A stretch of DNA of 64,000 bases from Paramicrosporidium saccamoebae (GCA_002794465.1 MTSL01000105.1:1-64000), one strand, 5' to 3'. Shown: positions 1 to 11,147, counted from the stretch's first letter. Program-made: numbers and translations. Notes: generated by a model from the letters alone, not told the origin.

Positions 1-127
1 TTTGTTCACTGCTAATCCTAGAATTGTATGGATACAAATCTCACTGCCCTCAGATACCCAGCAAAGCGATCCACTCTAGCACACAAATACCCAACCAATC
101 AATCCTCTGCCTCTGCCTCTACGTCAC
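1..127 (+). repeat. Dispersed repeat A, copy 1 (cut by window edge)
   Basis: Near-identical sequence recurs at 33205-33370 in the same orientation and at 31108-31272 and 39204-39361 inverted. A degenerate stretch lies near 4441-4480. The shared core includes CAGCAAAGCGATCCAC and TTTGTTCACTGCTA. The copy starts at base 1, so its left end lies outside the window. No coding potential is seen. Its nature is unknown (MITE-like or a spacer repeat). Confidence 0.85.
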
Positions 128-178
128 AACCATACCACATACCGCACGGGAATCTTATAGTCTCAGGACACTATACAA

Positions 179-1807
179 CTAGGACCATGCTTCTATTTGT
201 AGTCGATTATCTCTGGTTAGCTTTGCGGGGAGGTTGGGATCATTGGTAATTTCTACAATAGTCTTTTTGATTAGGGCCGGCAGCTTGCTATTGCCTGCCA
301 CGTAGACATATGCTCCTTCTTGTAAGAGCTTCTTTAGCATCTCACCGTTGCGTCGGAGCAGCTCGTCAAGGTGTTTTCGTGCACCCGGTAGATCCCGTGA
401 TCCAAGCGCAGCAATTGTTAGAGCGGGATAGCGTGGCCATTCGTCCCGGTAGTGGAAATCGTGTTCAAGGTAGCGACAGCCAAAGAACAGGAATTTCGGA
501 TTGGTCGGACAGTGTTGGATAATGGCTCGCATGGGGGCAATACCAGTGCCACCAGCAATCAGAATCAACGGAGTTTCACATGGAGGAAGGGTCCAATTCC
601 CCTTTCGGACGTCAATAGAGACAGAACTGCCGATGGGAAGAGGGGCCAGCCATCTTGAGCAGACTCCGAGGCGGGGGGTTGTGAGGTTTGTGCGATACTC
701 CACCATTGCCGCCGTAATGTGCACCTCGTCTGGATGCATCCTGGAGGAGGATGAAATGGAATATTCACGTGGTCGCAGCACCGGGAACAAGTCGAAAATG
801 TACTCTATCGACACTGTGGCGGCAAAGTCCCGAAGCACTTCTGCGGGTGTTCTTTTGGGTCTATAGACATAGTCTAAATAAAGATCAATGCCCTCTGCAG
901 ATGACAATTCAGCCAATTTTTCCCCATGTAATTCATCAACGGTCATTTGGGAGAGAATTTGGAAAAATATGCGCTTGGGTGGTGCAACAATGTCCAAATG
1001 GTACTTGAACAAGGATCGGATGGATATGGGATTTGTAGTAGGGATCCTTACCTCTGATCGCAAAGCAGTAACATGATAAACCTTGTCCTCCCACTTTAAT
1101 ATCTCGAGCAGCTCATCAACTAGCTTGTCAGAATTAACGGGCTTTAGGACAGCCACATCGCCGGGAACCATGGGACTGTAGTCGTCACATTTAAACACCA
1201 AATGACGGACATTTTGGAAATGCGACTCGGTGGTGATCCGTCGATTTTCAGTAAGCACCGAGTTATATTTCAAGGGAAAAAGTTGACCTTCCTTGGTGGC
1301 AGGACTGAGACGCACTTTAGGAGTATATTCCAAGATTGGATCGAGGGGCCACGCCAGCGTGTTGTAAAAGTACTCCCACAATGTGGCGCTCCAGGGAACA
1401 TAGGCACCATCAATACCCAGCGGATGTTGCTCGTCTGCATCCGCCCGTTCCGTGATAAACTGTGCTCCAAGTTGTTCCAGACGTCTGTACAGTCGTTTAC
1501 CCACATAGTTGAATTTCTCATACGACGAGTCTCCCAGTCCAAATACTGCACAATGCATATTATCTAGATTGGGATGGCTTTTCCGTAGCAAATCATGCCA
1601 GAAGGAATGCATCGTTGTGGGTGCTTCGCCATCACCGGTGGTAGAGACAAAGAAAACCACCATCTCCTCCTTTTCAATATTGCCACCGTATTCGTCCACC
1701 GACAACACGCTATACTGGATCTTCCGTCGATATGCTTCTGTTGCGAAACGCTCTGCATATTCCTGTGCAGTTCCCGACTGACTTGCATAGAGCACTTGTA
1801 GCTGCAT
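179..1807 (-). CDS. TAH18: NADPH-dependent diflavin oxidoreductase Tah18/NDOR1
   Basis: Intronless, 542 residues, close to the usual size of the family. It carries an N-terminal FMN flavodoxin domain (YASQSGTAQEYAER at the start), a central FAD domain with RPREYSISSSS, and an NADPH-binding domain with IAGGTGIAPMRAI. It ends in the family's acidic-aromatic tail, IEAWS. In yeast and animals this enzyme passes electrons from NADPH through FAD and FMN to Dre2/CIAPIN1 for cytosolic iron-sulfur cluster assembly. The start MQLQVLYASQSG lies immediately before the first beta strand, as in homologues. The next gene is divergent, 85 bp away. Confidence 0.93.
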   Translation of the reverse strand: MQLQVLYASQSGTAQEYAERFATEAYRRKIQYSVLSVDEYGGNIEKEEMVVFFVSTTGDGEAPTTMHSFWHDLLRKSHPNLDNMHCAVFGLGDSSYEKFNYVGKRLYRRLEQLGAQFITERADADEQHPLGIDGAYVPWSATLWEYFYNTLAWPLDPILEYTPKVRLSPATKEGQLFPLKYNSVLTENRRITTESHFQNVRHLVFKCDDYSPMVPGDVAVLKPVNSDKLVDELLEILKWEDKVYHVTALRSEVRIPTTNPISIRSLFKYHLDIVAPPKRIFFQILSQMTVDELHGEKLAELSSAEGIDLYLDYVYRPKRTPAEVLRDFAATVSIEYIFDLFPVLRPREYSISSSSRMHPDEVHITAAMVEYRTNLTTPRLGVCSRWLAPLPIGSSVSIDVRKGNWTLPPCETPLILIAGGTGIAPMRAIIQHCPTNPKFLFFGCRYLEHDFHYRDEWPRYPALTIAALGSRDLPGARKHLDELLRRNGEMLKKLLQEGAYVYVAGNSKLPALIKKTIVEITNDPNLPAKLTRDNRLQIEAWS

Positions 1808-1892
1808 CTAATGATAAACGATTTTCATTTTTTTAAATGTCTTGATTTTTGATTGGTGGGGCTTGGCGGTTGGCGGCAATCTCACAGTGACG

Positions 1893-4391
1893 ATGGGCCT
1901 AACTTCAGCAAACGAGACGCCCCGTCAGTTTTTGTTGGGGAATAGGGATGAAAACTCCAGACTGTCGGGGATATCGGGAATATCGGCGCTGCCGGGAATG
2001 GCCGGATTGTCAGGAACACCCGGAACACCGGGAACACCGACTCCGTTCCACGACAGTGCGCGCAAGTCCATTGCCGCTCAGGGCATCAAGGAACACGAAA
2101 GAGTACGGCCATGGGACACTTTGGAATGCGTAGATTATTGAGGAACTGAGGGCAGAAGTCTTTGATATCCGGATGAAGCTGTACCGAACAGAAAAGGACG
2201 CGCGTGATCAGGCGCCCGAGAATGTAAAAAATGTCCTTGCTGAGGTTGTCAATAGAGTAATGATTGATTTTGTAGAACGACACTCTAAAGGCCAATAATG
2301 AGGCACTGCAAGTGGAAATTCGTTCTCTAAAGGAGCTTCTGATTGAGGCACAAAATGGAATTGAGGTGGCACGTCGGAACCATTCCAATCAGTAGGAAAT
2401 CCATTGGGTCTAATATTGTGCAGAGCGGATTTTGAGTCTGAAGTGGGGCGGATGGCCCAGGAGTTGGAGTTGACTCGTCAGCAACTGCTTCGCACGCAGG
2501 AACGTAACAAGGAATACGAACACCAAATGGAGCTCTTTGACAATGAAAGTCGACAGTATCGGAAATGTTGGAGGCGACTATAATTTGTAGAAATCATTTA
2601 AAGGTGAAAAAGCTGGAGCTGGAATGTCTGGGATTGGAGAAGAAGCTGGCCGACTTTGGCGACAAGATGGAAAAACAGATGGAAGAGATTAACGATCTGA
2701 ATGGAGAGCTTTCCGTCAAAAATGGACTGATCGACACCCTAAAGGGCGAGATGAGCAGCCTGCACAAGGAGATGGAAATGTTGATGCGCCAGAACCAGGA
2801 GCTGGATGCCAAACTACGTATTGCCGAATCAGAGCGTGATCAGGTCCGATCCGACATTAACCCGTTGCGTCGTCTTGAACAACTGGCAGCCCCCGGATCA
2901 CCTCGGAGTTCCATGGATGTGATGGAATCAAGACTGATCCGAGAAGTGGGACACACATCCAAGCAGTTGGAGGTGTTGGCCAAGACGCACGCTCTGTCAC
3001 AGTCGGAGAAGGAACAGTTAGCCGACTCTACTCGACGTCTCACCACTGAACTCAATTTGTCGCTCCGAGGGATTATGGAGATTTTGGAGACAATTGCCAT
3101 CAAAACGGGTGTGGCTGCCAATGTCAATGCCCACGATGTCACTCTTGAAGTGGCCATCAAGGAGCTAGAAAAGTTGTGCTCTGCCCTGTTGAATGAGTAT
3201 GAGAGCTTGAAGAGGGAAAAGGATGTAAATGCTGCTGAATTAAAGGCCACCGTGGACCAACTTGTCACTCTAAAATCACAGACTGAGAGGGCCCGCGATC
3301 AATGCCGTAATGCCACCGAATCGCTCTCTATGGTGGAGGGTGAGCTGGAAGTCACCCGCTCAGCTCTAACCAAAACACGCCAAGAACAGGCACTGTTGGA
3401 GAAGCGACTGCAATCCTATGACGAATTTGAGCTGCCAAAGTATCGCGAACAATGTGTGACCCTGCAAGAGTCAGTAAAGACATTGGAGCAGGAATTGGAG
3501 GAGCGTGAAAATCGCATTGTTGGCTACAAGAATGAGCTTGCAAAGATGCGCATGCATTGCACGCAGCTGGAGGAGAATGCCACCAAAACATCCGTTGATT
3601 CGCGCACCCTACATGAAGAAATTGTGCAGCTGAGGACTGCCAAACAGGACCTGCTCAAGATGTTGGAGAAGCAGGAGAATTTGTCAGTGGAGGCAAGTCG
3701 ACGACTGGAGGATGCGAAACAGCAATTGGCACAGGCTGAACGCACTAAACAGGCTGTTGAGGAGAACATGAGCAAGGAAGTGCGCACCCTCCACCTAGCA
3801 AACTCGGAGCTGCGTTCGCAACTAGCGGCGGCGTCCAGTGGTAAGAATACCAACGAGGATAGGATGGCAAGACTGCAGACAAACCTGCGGTATGTGGAGC
3901 AGTCAAATGAGGAGCTGTTGAAGAAACTGCAGGCAAAGGATGCAACATACAGTGCGTTGCTCCGTGAGCGCGAACTGCTCGCCGTGGAAAAGCAGACGCT
4001 TGAACGGGAATTGGCCGACGGACAAGGAAGCATTAAGAGTCTGGAGGCAGAGGTGGCTCGACTGAAGCGGGCCGACATCCATGCGCGTAGAGGTCATGAT
4101 GGAGCTGAACACTTGCAAGCCAAGATTGACAGTCTCAGCAGTATGAATATCTTCCTCAAGTCGCAAATTGAGTCCAAGGAAACGACGGTCCGTGACCTGG
4201 AAGACAAGCTGCGTCATCAGGACGGAGCCATCCGTCAGGCCTATGCCGACTGTGAATTGCAGCACCAAAAGATTAAGAAGCGCGAAATGGTCATTAGTCG
4301 GGTGTTGAAGCGACTGGAGAATATTAATGCAGTGGCCGGTTTGGGTTTCGATGAGCCCGAATCTGCGATGGATGAGAATGCGCGTTTTTGA
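1893..4391 (+). CDS. Centrosomin-motif (CM1) coiled-coil protein, MTOC anchor candidate
   Basis: Five exons by my reading: 1893-2102, 2134-2244, 2276-2391, 2424-2555, 2591-4391, giving 789 residues. The introns are 31, 31, 32 and 35 nt, all GT-AG, and every junction keeps frame. After a low-complexity start rich in SG/GT-PG repeats (about residues 25-55) comes KEHERIIEELRAEVFDIR, followed by MKLYRTEKDARDQAPEN. This resembles the Cnn_1N/CM1 motif of CDK5RAP2, centrosomin, Mto1 and Pcp1, which recruits gamma-tubulin complexes. The rest is one long coiled coil ending in a helical RKREMVISRVLKRLENI-like stretch. I infer a role at a centrosome or spindle pole body. The 5' exons are invisible without intron removal. 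Confidence 0.75.
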
Positions 4392-4483
4392 TTGACATTG
4401 AGTTTGAGATAAATAATAGTTGATTCTGTCATTGTGGTGCATGGTAGAGTGGATTGCTTAGCTGGGTCTTTAAGGGTGTGTCG

Positions 4484-4615
4484 CTATCCTGTTAGTATAG
4501 TATCCCATTATTATAGCATCCCATTATTATAGCATCCCGTTATTATGGCATCCCGTTATTATGGCATCCCGTTATTATGGCATCCCGTTATTATAGCACC
4601 CTGTTATTATAACCC
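4484..4615. repeat. 16-bp tandem repeat array
   Basis: About eight imperfect copies of a 16-bp unit (consensus CATCCCGTTATTATGG, drifting to CCATTATTATAG). It sits between the CM1 gene and the U2 snRNA gene, just right of a degenerate piece of repeat A (near 4441-4480). It is non-coding and may be a microsatellite-like spacer. Confidence 0.85.
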
Positions 4616-4750
4616 CCTACGACTCCTGCTATAGTATTCTGCTGTTATAGTCATCATTATAATGTGCCGTTGACTTCTAGGACCAGGCAGCCAATGAAAA
4701 ATCAACCGATAATCCCATAGATAACGATGCCCAATTTCCGGAGCCGCAGC

Positions 4751-4758
4751 TATAAAAG
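4751..4758 (+). promoter_or_regulatory. TATA box of U2 snRNA gene
   Basis: TATAAAAG stands 31 bp before the predicted 5' end of U2 snRNA, a standard TATA spacing. The window also encodes SNAPC3, a subunit of the snRNA-gene activating complex. I did not identify a separate proximal sequence element. Confidence 0.6.
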
Positions 4759-4781
4759 AGCCGGGGTAGCCGGACCAGGCT

Positions 4782-4961
4782 ATCCTCTCAAGCCTTTTGG
4801 CTTAGATCAAGTGTAGTATCTGTTCTTATCAGTTTGAAAACTGGTATGTCCCCACTGGGGACAACGTTTTCGAGCTAATTTTTTGCGGGGTCGGCTGAAC
4901 TGCTTGCAGTTGGTCGGCCACCGGTGTCCTTGGCATTGCAGTACCGCCATGCGACGCCGAA
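4782..4961 (+). ncRNA. U2: U2 spliceosomal snRNA
   Basis: The 5' part contains the highly conserved U2 stretch AGATCAAGTGTAGTATCTG, including the GTAGTA that pairs with intron branch sites. It is preceded by the stem-I hairpin around AGCCTTTTGGCTT. An Sm site, AATTTTTTG, lies at 4877-4885. The 3' end forms stem-loop IV with the conserved loop GGCATTGCAGTACCGCC, close to the human loop that binds U2B''. The closing helix pairs CGGTGTC with GACGCCG. The 5' end is set by homology and TATA spacing. The 3' end is set by the last helix and is accurate to a few bases. Confidence 0.95.
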
Positions 4962-5381
4962 TGCATATATAACAAAATGAATTCCATAGCAAAGTAGTGG
5001 TGTGAGTCGGGTATGTGGTGCGCTCGTATTGTGCAGTCACCAGCGTTCTGTGGCTGCGTTATGCAGAGAGTACCATGGTTGTTCCTCTTGTGGTTACACC
5101 TTTACAACACCATGCTAGGCTGTACCTTTATTAACGCCGTTGTCACTCTATGGGATTGATTATATAAACGCCTTCCTAAATGAAGCACTTAGTATTTTCA
5201 TAGGATGATATAGTATTGCCACAATTCCGCTACTTTACCCCCTCTATCCCCTCCCTACCCGTTTACTCCCCTATTCCCCATTACACCACTGCCACCATGA
5301 CTCATTTGCCAGCTATGGTAGTGCTGGCAATCAGATTGACAGCAAGATTTAAATTGAGAATCGCCCCAATCCAGCTCAACC
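4962..5381. other. Intergenic, nothing recognised
   Basis: A 420-bp spacer between the U2 gene and the next CDS. I see no convincing ORF or RNA. A pyrimidine-rich stretch near 5220-5300 precedes the downstream gene and probably belongs to its promoter or 5' UTR. Confidence 0.5.
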
Positions 5382-6986
5382 ATGTTGGCAAGAATAGTGC
5401 TCCTTTCATCGCTAGGATTGTTGTCTGCATTGCGCTTCAATGACTTGTCCAGCGGCAAGGACACCATAGCAAAGGGCCAAATCCAAGCAGGAAAGACCTT
5501 GCAGGTCACGGGAGGAGGTACAGTCAACCTGACTCTAGACAAAAAGATGCAGATGATAACAACGGGGAATGCATGGACAGCAGTGGTGCGAAACGGCCGG
5601 GTCATTGTGCTGCAACGCGGCGATGTGGAAAACAAAATGGTCGTCCAGGCAGGCGATATTGTGTTGGTGGACATTACGGAAAACTCGACGTCAGCGCTGG
5701 CAAACTTTGGGAATGTGGAGGACAAGGATGTGGGAAAGATTGTCGAGGAGATGGGAGGTGAAGTTCACGGAACAACCATTTTGACAGAGGAGGCATACAA
5801 ATCCCTTCTCCGACGAAAGGCACTCCGCAAAAAGGCTATACCCAATACCCTCCAACTCGAAAATCCACAAGTGCTGGTCCGAACCGAAGTGATCAAGCGT
5901 CCCAACGGCTTCTTTGCTCGGAATTCCAAGGGATACGTCCAGCTGGCAATGACCCCGAAAAATGAGATTCAGGCAACAGGAGTCAATGTACATTTGGCTG
6001 TACGGCGTCAAGGGGGAGGAGGCGTCGAGACATTCCCCACACTAGACGAGTCACCCAACGCCATGTGCAAATTTGCAGACATTGAAACGAGCATTCTAGT
6101 GCATCCGGGAGATCTTTTGGCTGTGACAATTCCGAATACGCAAACCGAAGTGTCCCAGGCAAAGTTTACAGCGCTGTTTGAGGCGGGAGTGAAGGGTAAC
6201 AAAAGAGAATCGATGAAGCATTTGCTGGAAGAACAGGAACTTTCCATTGTGCTGTTCGATGTGAGTACCATTGCTAGTAAAATCGGAGAAGCCAAAGAGA
6301 CAGGGAATCAATTGAAGACGAGCAACAAGGAGGTCAAGGAAACCAAAGACCAATCAGAAAACAATCGAGAGGAGGGGAGCAGGAAGCGAAAGAGAGAGGA
6401 AAAGGCAGAGGTAGAGGTAGAGGCGGTGGAGACTAGCGCAAAGAGAAGAAAGACACGCTCACGTACATCATCTACCAATCTGGTGGAAAATACCATTTTG
6501 CCCATAGCAGCCACGACTGCTGCTCTCACCACTACTACAACCAGCACTGCTCAGTCCCAGCCTCTGATCTCGACGCAGAATGTGACAAATGAAGTATCTG
6601 TACCGGGAGAGAAAATTATCAATGAAAGTGTACCGACTCTGCAAACTTCTCAATGGCCCCAGGAGAGCGTGATGGACGAAATGTTTACCCATTTTGAAGG
6701 GGTAAGTGACCAGAAGGCTCAGCTGGCGGTACAGCCCATCGAACTCGCACTTCCAACTGCAAAGCCGCAGGAGGAGAAATTCAAGGTACCGACGTCCCGT
6801 CCCAGAAAAACGCCCGCCAGTATCCGAGCCAGCGCCCGTCCTAACACTTCTCATCCAAGTCAACCCCGATCCAATGAACGCCCAAAGCCAGAATCGGCTC
6901 CACCCTTTGCATCGCGGGCCGTATACTTTAGTCCCACCTTGAAAAATCTCGTTCGAGACAAGACTAATGAGAAACGTCGCAAATAA
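5382..6986 (+). CDS. Secreted protein with two beta-rich repeats and basic NLS-like patches
   Basis: Not recognised as a known family; 534 residues. It opens with a clear signal peptide (MLARIVLLSSLGLLSALRF). Two related beta-rich modules of about 80-90 residues follow (about 30-115 and 165-260). Each runs from a short beta pair through a VV/ILVxxGDxxxVxI segment, for example VVQAGDIVLVDITENS and SILVHPGDLLAVTIPNT. The C-terminal half is disordered and charged, with two basic clusters, RKRKREEK and KRRKTR, about 20 residues apart, that look like a bipartite nuclear localisation signal. Ser/Thr/Pro-rich sequence and a basic tail (DKTNEKRRK) follow. A signal peptide plus NLS suggests a secreted nuclear effector, but an ER or envelope role is also possible. 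Confidence 0.6.
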   Translation: MLARIVLLSSLGLLSALRFNDLSSGKDTIAKGQIQAGKTLQVTGGGTVNLTLDKKMQMITTGNAWTAVVRNGRVIVLQRGDVENKMVVQAGDIVLVDITENSTSALANFGNVEDKDVGKIVEEMGGEVHGTTILTEEAYKSLLRRKALRKKAIPNTLQLENPQVLVRTEVIKRPNGFFARNSKGYVQLAMTPKNEIQATGVNVHLAVRRQGGGGVETFPTLDESPNAMCKFADIETSILVHPGDLLAVTIPNTQTEVSQAKFTALFEAGVKGNKRESMKHLLEEQELSIVLFDVSTIASKIGEAKETGNQLKTSNKEVKETKDQSENNREEGSRKRKREEKAEVEVEAVETSAKRRKTRSRTSSTNLVENTILPIAATTAALTTTTTSTAQSQPLISTQNVTNEVSVPGEKIINESVPTLQTSQWPQESVMDEMFTHFEGVSDQKAQLAVQPIELALPTAKPQEEKFKVPTSRPRKTPASIRASARPNTSHPSQPRSNERPKPESAPPFASRAVYFSPTLKNLVRDKTNEKRRK

Positions 6987-7174
6987 TACGATAATAAAGA
7001 GTACATTAGTAAATTGAAGAAAATTGGAAGTGTAACGAGCAATAAATATCTCTAATCACCTCTACAACTCTCATCCCTGACCACATTAATAATCACATCC
7101 CTACCCCCTACCTCCCTACCCACACCTACCATCCATAATACCCATCATCACAACTACATTCATATCGCGTCTAT

Positions 7175-10100
7175 TTATTGGTCAAAGAAAGAAGCCAAAT
7201 CCAAATTAATTTCGGGTTGCAACTTGAGCTTATTCAGCACCACAAGTCTATCAGGCAGTCGGGGCAACACCGAGGTGATTCCGGTGGCAGAGAGGGCCTG
7301 TTGTTGCAACGGCCGTACCAATGTCGCCCGTACATGACTGCGCTGTTGTTTGGTTGTGCCAGGAGCATTCTTAAAGTAATTACACAGATTCTATAGATTG
7401 TTAATGACAAAATGGCCGTTTACCTGAGGAATGGTGGTGCCAGGTAGGATGGCATGAATTTGTCGATCCATGGCATCATAGCCCAAAACCAATTGCCATT
7501 TGCAGAATTCCGTCAATGCGGCAGTGACAACGGGATGATGGTCGCCCAATTGGGTGGAGGAGAGGGCGGCAAGGAGGGCGGCCAGAATAGGACCAAAAAG
7601 CGTCTCATGCAGGACCGCCCGTTCCATCAACAGGGGCAGCCATCGCATCAGAATGGACAGCGTCTTTCCCAATGTGAGAGCGGCCTTCCAACGCAGCATG
7701 GCAGCAAGGAGCAGCACAATCTTGGGACAGAGAACTTCATCGCTGATGAGCATGCGGGCGAGGGGCGAATGAGAGGGTTCCGGGACGGGACGACGGGCTG
7801 AATCACGCAGAGCAACAATATCAAGGACGGGGTCGGTGCGTTTATCGCGCTCACTGACAGGACACAGCACATCATACAAAAGAGTCAACAGAGCATTGGT
7901 GGCTGCGGTAAGCAGCGTTTCCAATGCCGTCTCCATGCGCAATTCCGCCTGATCGGCCTGGGCCCGGAAAAAGGTTTGCCAGGCTGCCTCCAGCTGGACC
8001 AGTCCAAACCGCTCCACCAACAGGAGCATTGATGGTTGGGATGGCTGCACATTCGAAGCCAAAAACATGGGAGCTGCCAAATGTTTCGTCAATAATGTCC
8101 ATTGGGTGATGGAAAAGGCATTGCAATTGGCAAAGACTGGTTCCAGGGCTCCACCCAATGCGGAACTGCCCAATGTGCCAAAAAGTCCAAAATTCATATA
8201 AGCAGAGACGCGTAGCATGTAAAACCATCCCCGCAGACTTTTTGTGGAAACAGTGTCCATACTGTCGGCCATGGCCTCGGCATCCAACAGTTTTTCTGTC
8301 GCCGGCACATCGCCCGCCAAGGCGTCTTCACCAAACACGGCATCCCAACGCTCGGGAAAGGCGGAATTGCGGCGGTCATAGGCTGAATGCACCACAGCAA
8401 TCATCTGCGTCAATGCGGCAATGGCAGGGGGGACGAATTGGTTAATGAGCGTTCGGATGTCTCCAGCAATAGCCAATTTCTTCAATTGCGTCAACACGAC
8501 ATATAGCAGTGAATTAATGTTCATCAAATGTTGGCGATATTCAGCCGCAGCTGGCGTCTCTCTGGGAATCAATTCAGCAAATCCTGCACGCTCCAACAAC
8601 ACCTCCAATGACGGAGGTGCCAATGTCGTCAATGCCTCGGCCACAGGACCTAATACCAATCGCACTAATTCCACGCGCTGCATTGAGCCCTCCATACAGC
8701 CCGCAATGATCAATAGCATTTCAGTGAACAATCGTCTTTCCCGCAGAGTGGAGGTTTGACGGAATAGTCCTGCAATATAATCGAGGGCGGGAAGGAAGAG
8801 GGTGGGTTGGACGTGACAAACCCGCAGTATTGTTGTTCCTGCCCGCGCCGTAATCGCAAAGGTCATCGATGGTGTTTTGTCAATAGGCCAATTCGCTGCG
8901 GATGGCACTGTATAGGAAAGTGTCAGGGAAAACAGTTGTTGCATCAGAGGCACAAAAATGGCCGATTGAACCATTCCCAATGCGGGAATCAGAGTGCGCA
9001 TTGCCACAAACCACAAATACAATGTCTCTGGATGCATAGTGTTCACATTATCGGGACAGAGTACTGTGCCCAACTGTTTCACTCCCTCGGCCACATTTTC
9101 CATCTCCAACCGTCCCAAACACGCCTTTAATACACAATCCGTTGCATGCATCAGGGCATCCCATTGACGTAATCCCACTGTTCCCAAATCTGCACTCAGT
9201 CCGGTGGGTCGCTCGGCGAGGAATGTGCTAATGGCACCCGAGCAGAACTGCAACAGTGTGGCGGGATGATGGATTGCAATCTGTCGCAATAGTTCCATCG
9301 TGCGGTTTTGATGGGTGGAAAAGAGGGCCTCGAAATCCCTCTCTGCCTCCGTGTCTCCTTCGTCGTCTTCAAAATCATCGCGATTGTAGGGGACACGACG
9401 GCGTTCCTCGTCCTTGTTCTGGGCCAATGTCACCAGTGCATAGAGAAAGACACTCGATAGACGCGCCGTCATGGCCGGATGGGTCATAATCTTTTCATTC
9501 TTTGCCACCGAATTCCAGAACAAACCTCCAACGCTTGACACTACCAGCAGACTTGGAAAGTTGGACAGTTGTAGTAATACATCCAACACTGCATCCAATC
9601 GACTTGGAACACATGTTGCCTTCTTGTGTCCCATATGTGTTGCTGCCATTGTCACAAATACATCCGCCAGACGCTTAAAGTGTTCATATCCATCCGCACT
9701 GGTGGCGAATATTCCCAAAAGGGTCCGCACATCATCCACAATCGCATCAAACACGTTTGGCATCACATCGGCCTCTTGCGGACGACTCGTCCGTCCCGCA
9801 AACGTCAGCAACACATCCAATGCCGTTGATGTCAATTCTCCACTTTGTTGGGCAATCTTTAGTATTCCCCGCAGACATCCAATCACCGTCGTCTTTTCCA
9901 AAATCGTCCATAAGGATATGGAGCCAAAGGCTTCCATAAGACTCTCTAATAACGGCTTCATCAGTCGCATCTCCCCTGCACTCCATCCCGAACAATGCGG
10001 CAATAAGGCTGAAATCCGTTGCATCATCTGTGGCAGTACTACTGCTAGTGCCTTTTGCAGTTCAGGACGACGAGTGTCATCCCAAATCAGCTTCTCACTA

Positions 10101-10627
10101 CTGCCCTCCCGGGGATGGATTTCGTCAACAACCATCCGCGCCATCAGTAGTCCCATTTCGGTCCGAACCACCACTGTCGCATCCTGTTCCAACATTGTGC
10201 CCTGTTCTGTCACCAACTGCAACAGTTTGTCGAAAAAGTCGGGCCAGTATTGTGGCCAAATGCGCATTGCCAGCTGCGCCACCAGCATTGCCGTTTTGTC
10301 TTGCATCAGTCGACGTTCCTCTGGTCGTACCGCCACAACCAACGCCAACAGCGACCACACTCCCTCTCGCAATGTCTCTGCCTCTCCCACCACCAGTCGC
10401 GTCCGTACAAACGTCTCCAGTACATTCAGCCCGAATAGTCGCGCCGACAACGGCATTTCAATGGTGGCCAGCTGAAAGCCTAGCTGCGGCGCCTGGGGAT
10501 GCGTCTTGACGCATTCACACAGTGTGTGTGCCGTCGTCCGCACCTCTGTCGACGAGGATGGGTCCAGGATGACCCGTACAGCCTCCACCACCGACTCGAG
10601 ACGGATTTGCTCCCCTTCGCCCATCAT
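7175..10627 (-). CDS. Exportin-5/Msn5-like karyopherin
   Basis: Two exons, 7424-10627 and 7175-7390, separated by a 33-nt intron; 1139 residues, in the size range of importin-beta family exportins. The N-terminus has the exportin-5 layout: a helical repeat leading to LSARLFGLNVLETFVRTR and MRIWPQYWPDFFDKL (compare WPQHWPD of exportin-5). The acidic signature YNRDDFEDDEGDTEAERD followed by FEALF resembles the SRFDFDSDEDFNAFF region of exportin-5. The last exon ends LDLASFFDQ. It probably exports RNA or phosphorylated cargo with RanGTP. I chose MMGEGEQ as start because the upstream in-frame sequence is a Lys/Glu run from a poly-pyrimidine promoter; a start 48 bp upstream cannot be excluded. Confidence 0.75.
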
Positions 10628-10817
10628 ACAATTTTTCTCAATTTCTTTTTCCTTTTCTTTCTTTCTCAGTCGCAAAACACAATCTATTGCATCTTGTTAG
10701 TCTATTCCCTGACTCTATCAGTAGAGACGCATTGATGGTTGTTCTGATGGCCCTGTCAATGACTCCCCGATGGCCTCACTAATCTATTTCTACCGAACCC
10801 TTTCTCAAGAGCCCTGG

Positions 10818-11147
10818 ATGGAATCCTTTGAGCTGCGCAAGCTGCGCGCATGCATGGTCTGCAGCGCCTTGCGCACCTTTGACCAGTTCCGAGAGTCAGG
10901 TTGTCCCAACTGCGAGTCATTTCTCGGTCTGCGCGATTCCGTGGACCGTATAGTCGACTGCACCAGTACGCTATGGAGTGGCACCGTTGGTGTTGTGCGT
11001 CCTGAGGGTAGTTGGGTTGTGCGGTGGCAACGGGCCGAGGGTCGAGGTGTTGGATTGTATGCCGTAAAGGTGGTGGGTCGACTGCCCGAAGAAGTCTTGG
11101 AAGTGTTGGAAAGTCGTGGTATCCGACCCGTCGTCAGCGACAGTTGA
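10818..11147 (+). CDS. SPT4: Transcription elongation factor SPT4
   Basis: 109 residues. LRKLRACMVCSALRTFDQF and GCPNCESFL carry the four zinc-binding cysteines of Spt4, followed by VDCTSTLWSGTVGVV and PEGSWVVRWQR. GLYAVKVVGRLPEE is the conserved beta region that contacts Spt5. Spt4 pairs with Spt5 to form DSIF, which keeps RNA polymerase II processive. I start at MESFELRK because it aligns with other Spt4 N-termini. An in-frame ATG 48 bp upstream would add a 16-residue extension of unlikely sequence. Divergent from the exportin gene. Confidence 0.93.
   Translation: MESFELRKLRACMVCSALRTFDQFRESGCPNCESFLGLRDSVDRIVDCTSTLWSGTVGVVRPEGSWVVRWQRAEGRGVGLYAVKVVGRLPEEVLEVLESRGIRPVVSDS

Noticed and set aside
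2086-2388. 100-codon minus ORF over the 5' exons of the CM1 gene
   Set aside because: The plus strand gives a conserved CM1 motif across three in-frame junctions; the minus ORF has no likeness.
9471-10475. 334-codon plus-strand ORF opposite the exportin gene
   Set aside because: It is antisense to a well-supported exportin coding region, has Ser/Thr/Asn-rich composition of a mirror frame, and lacks any domain.
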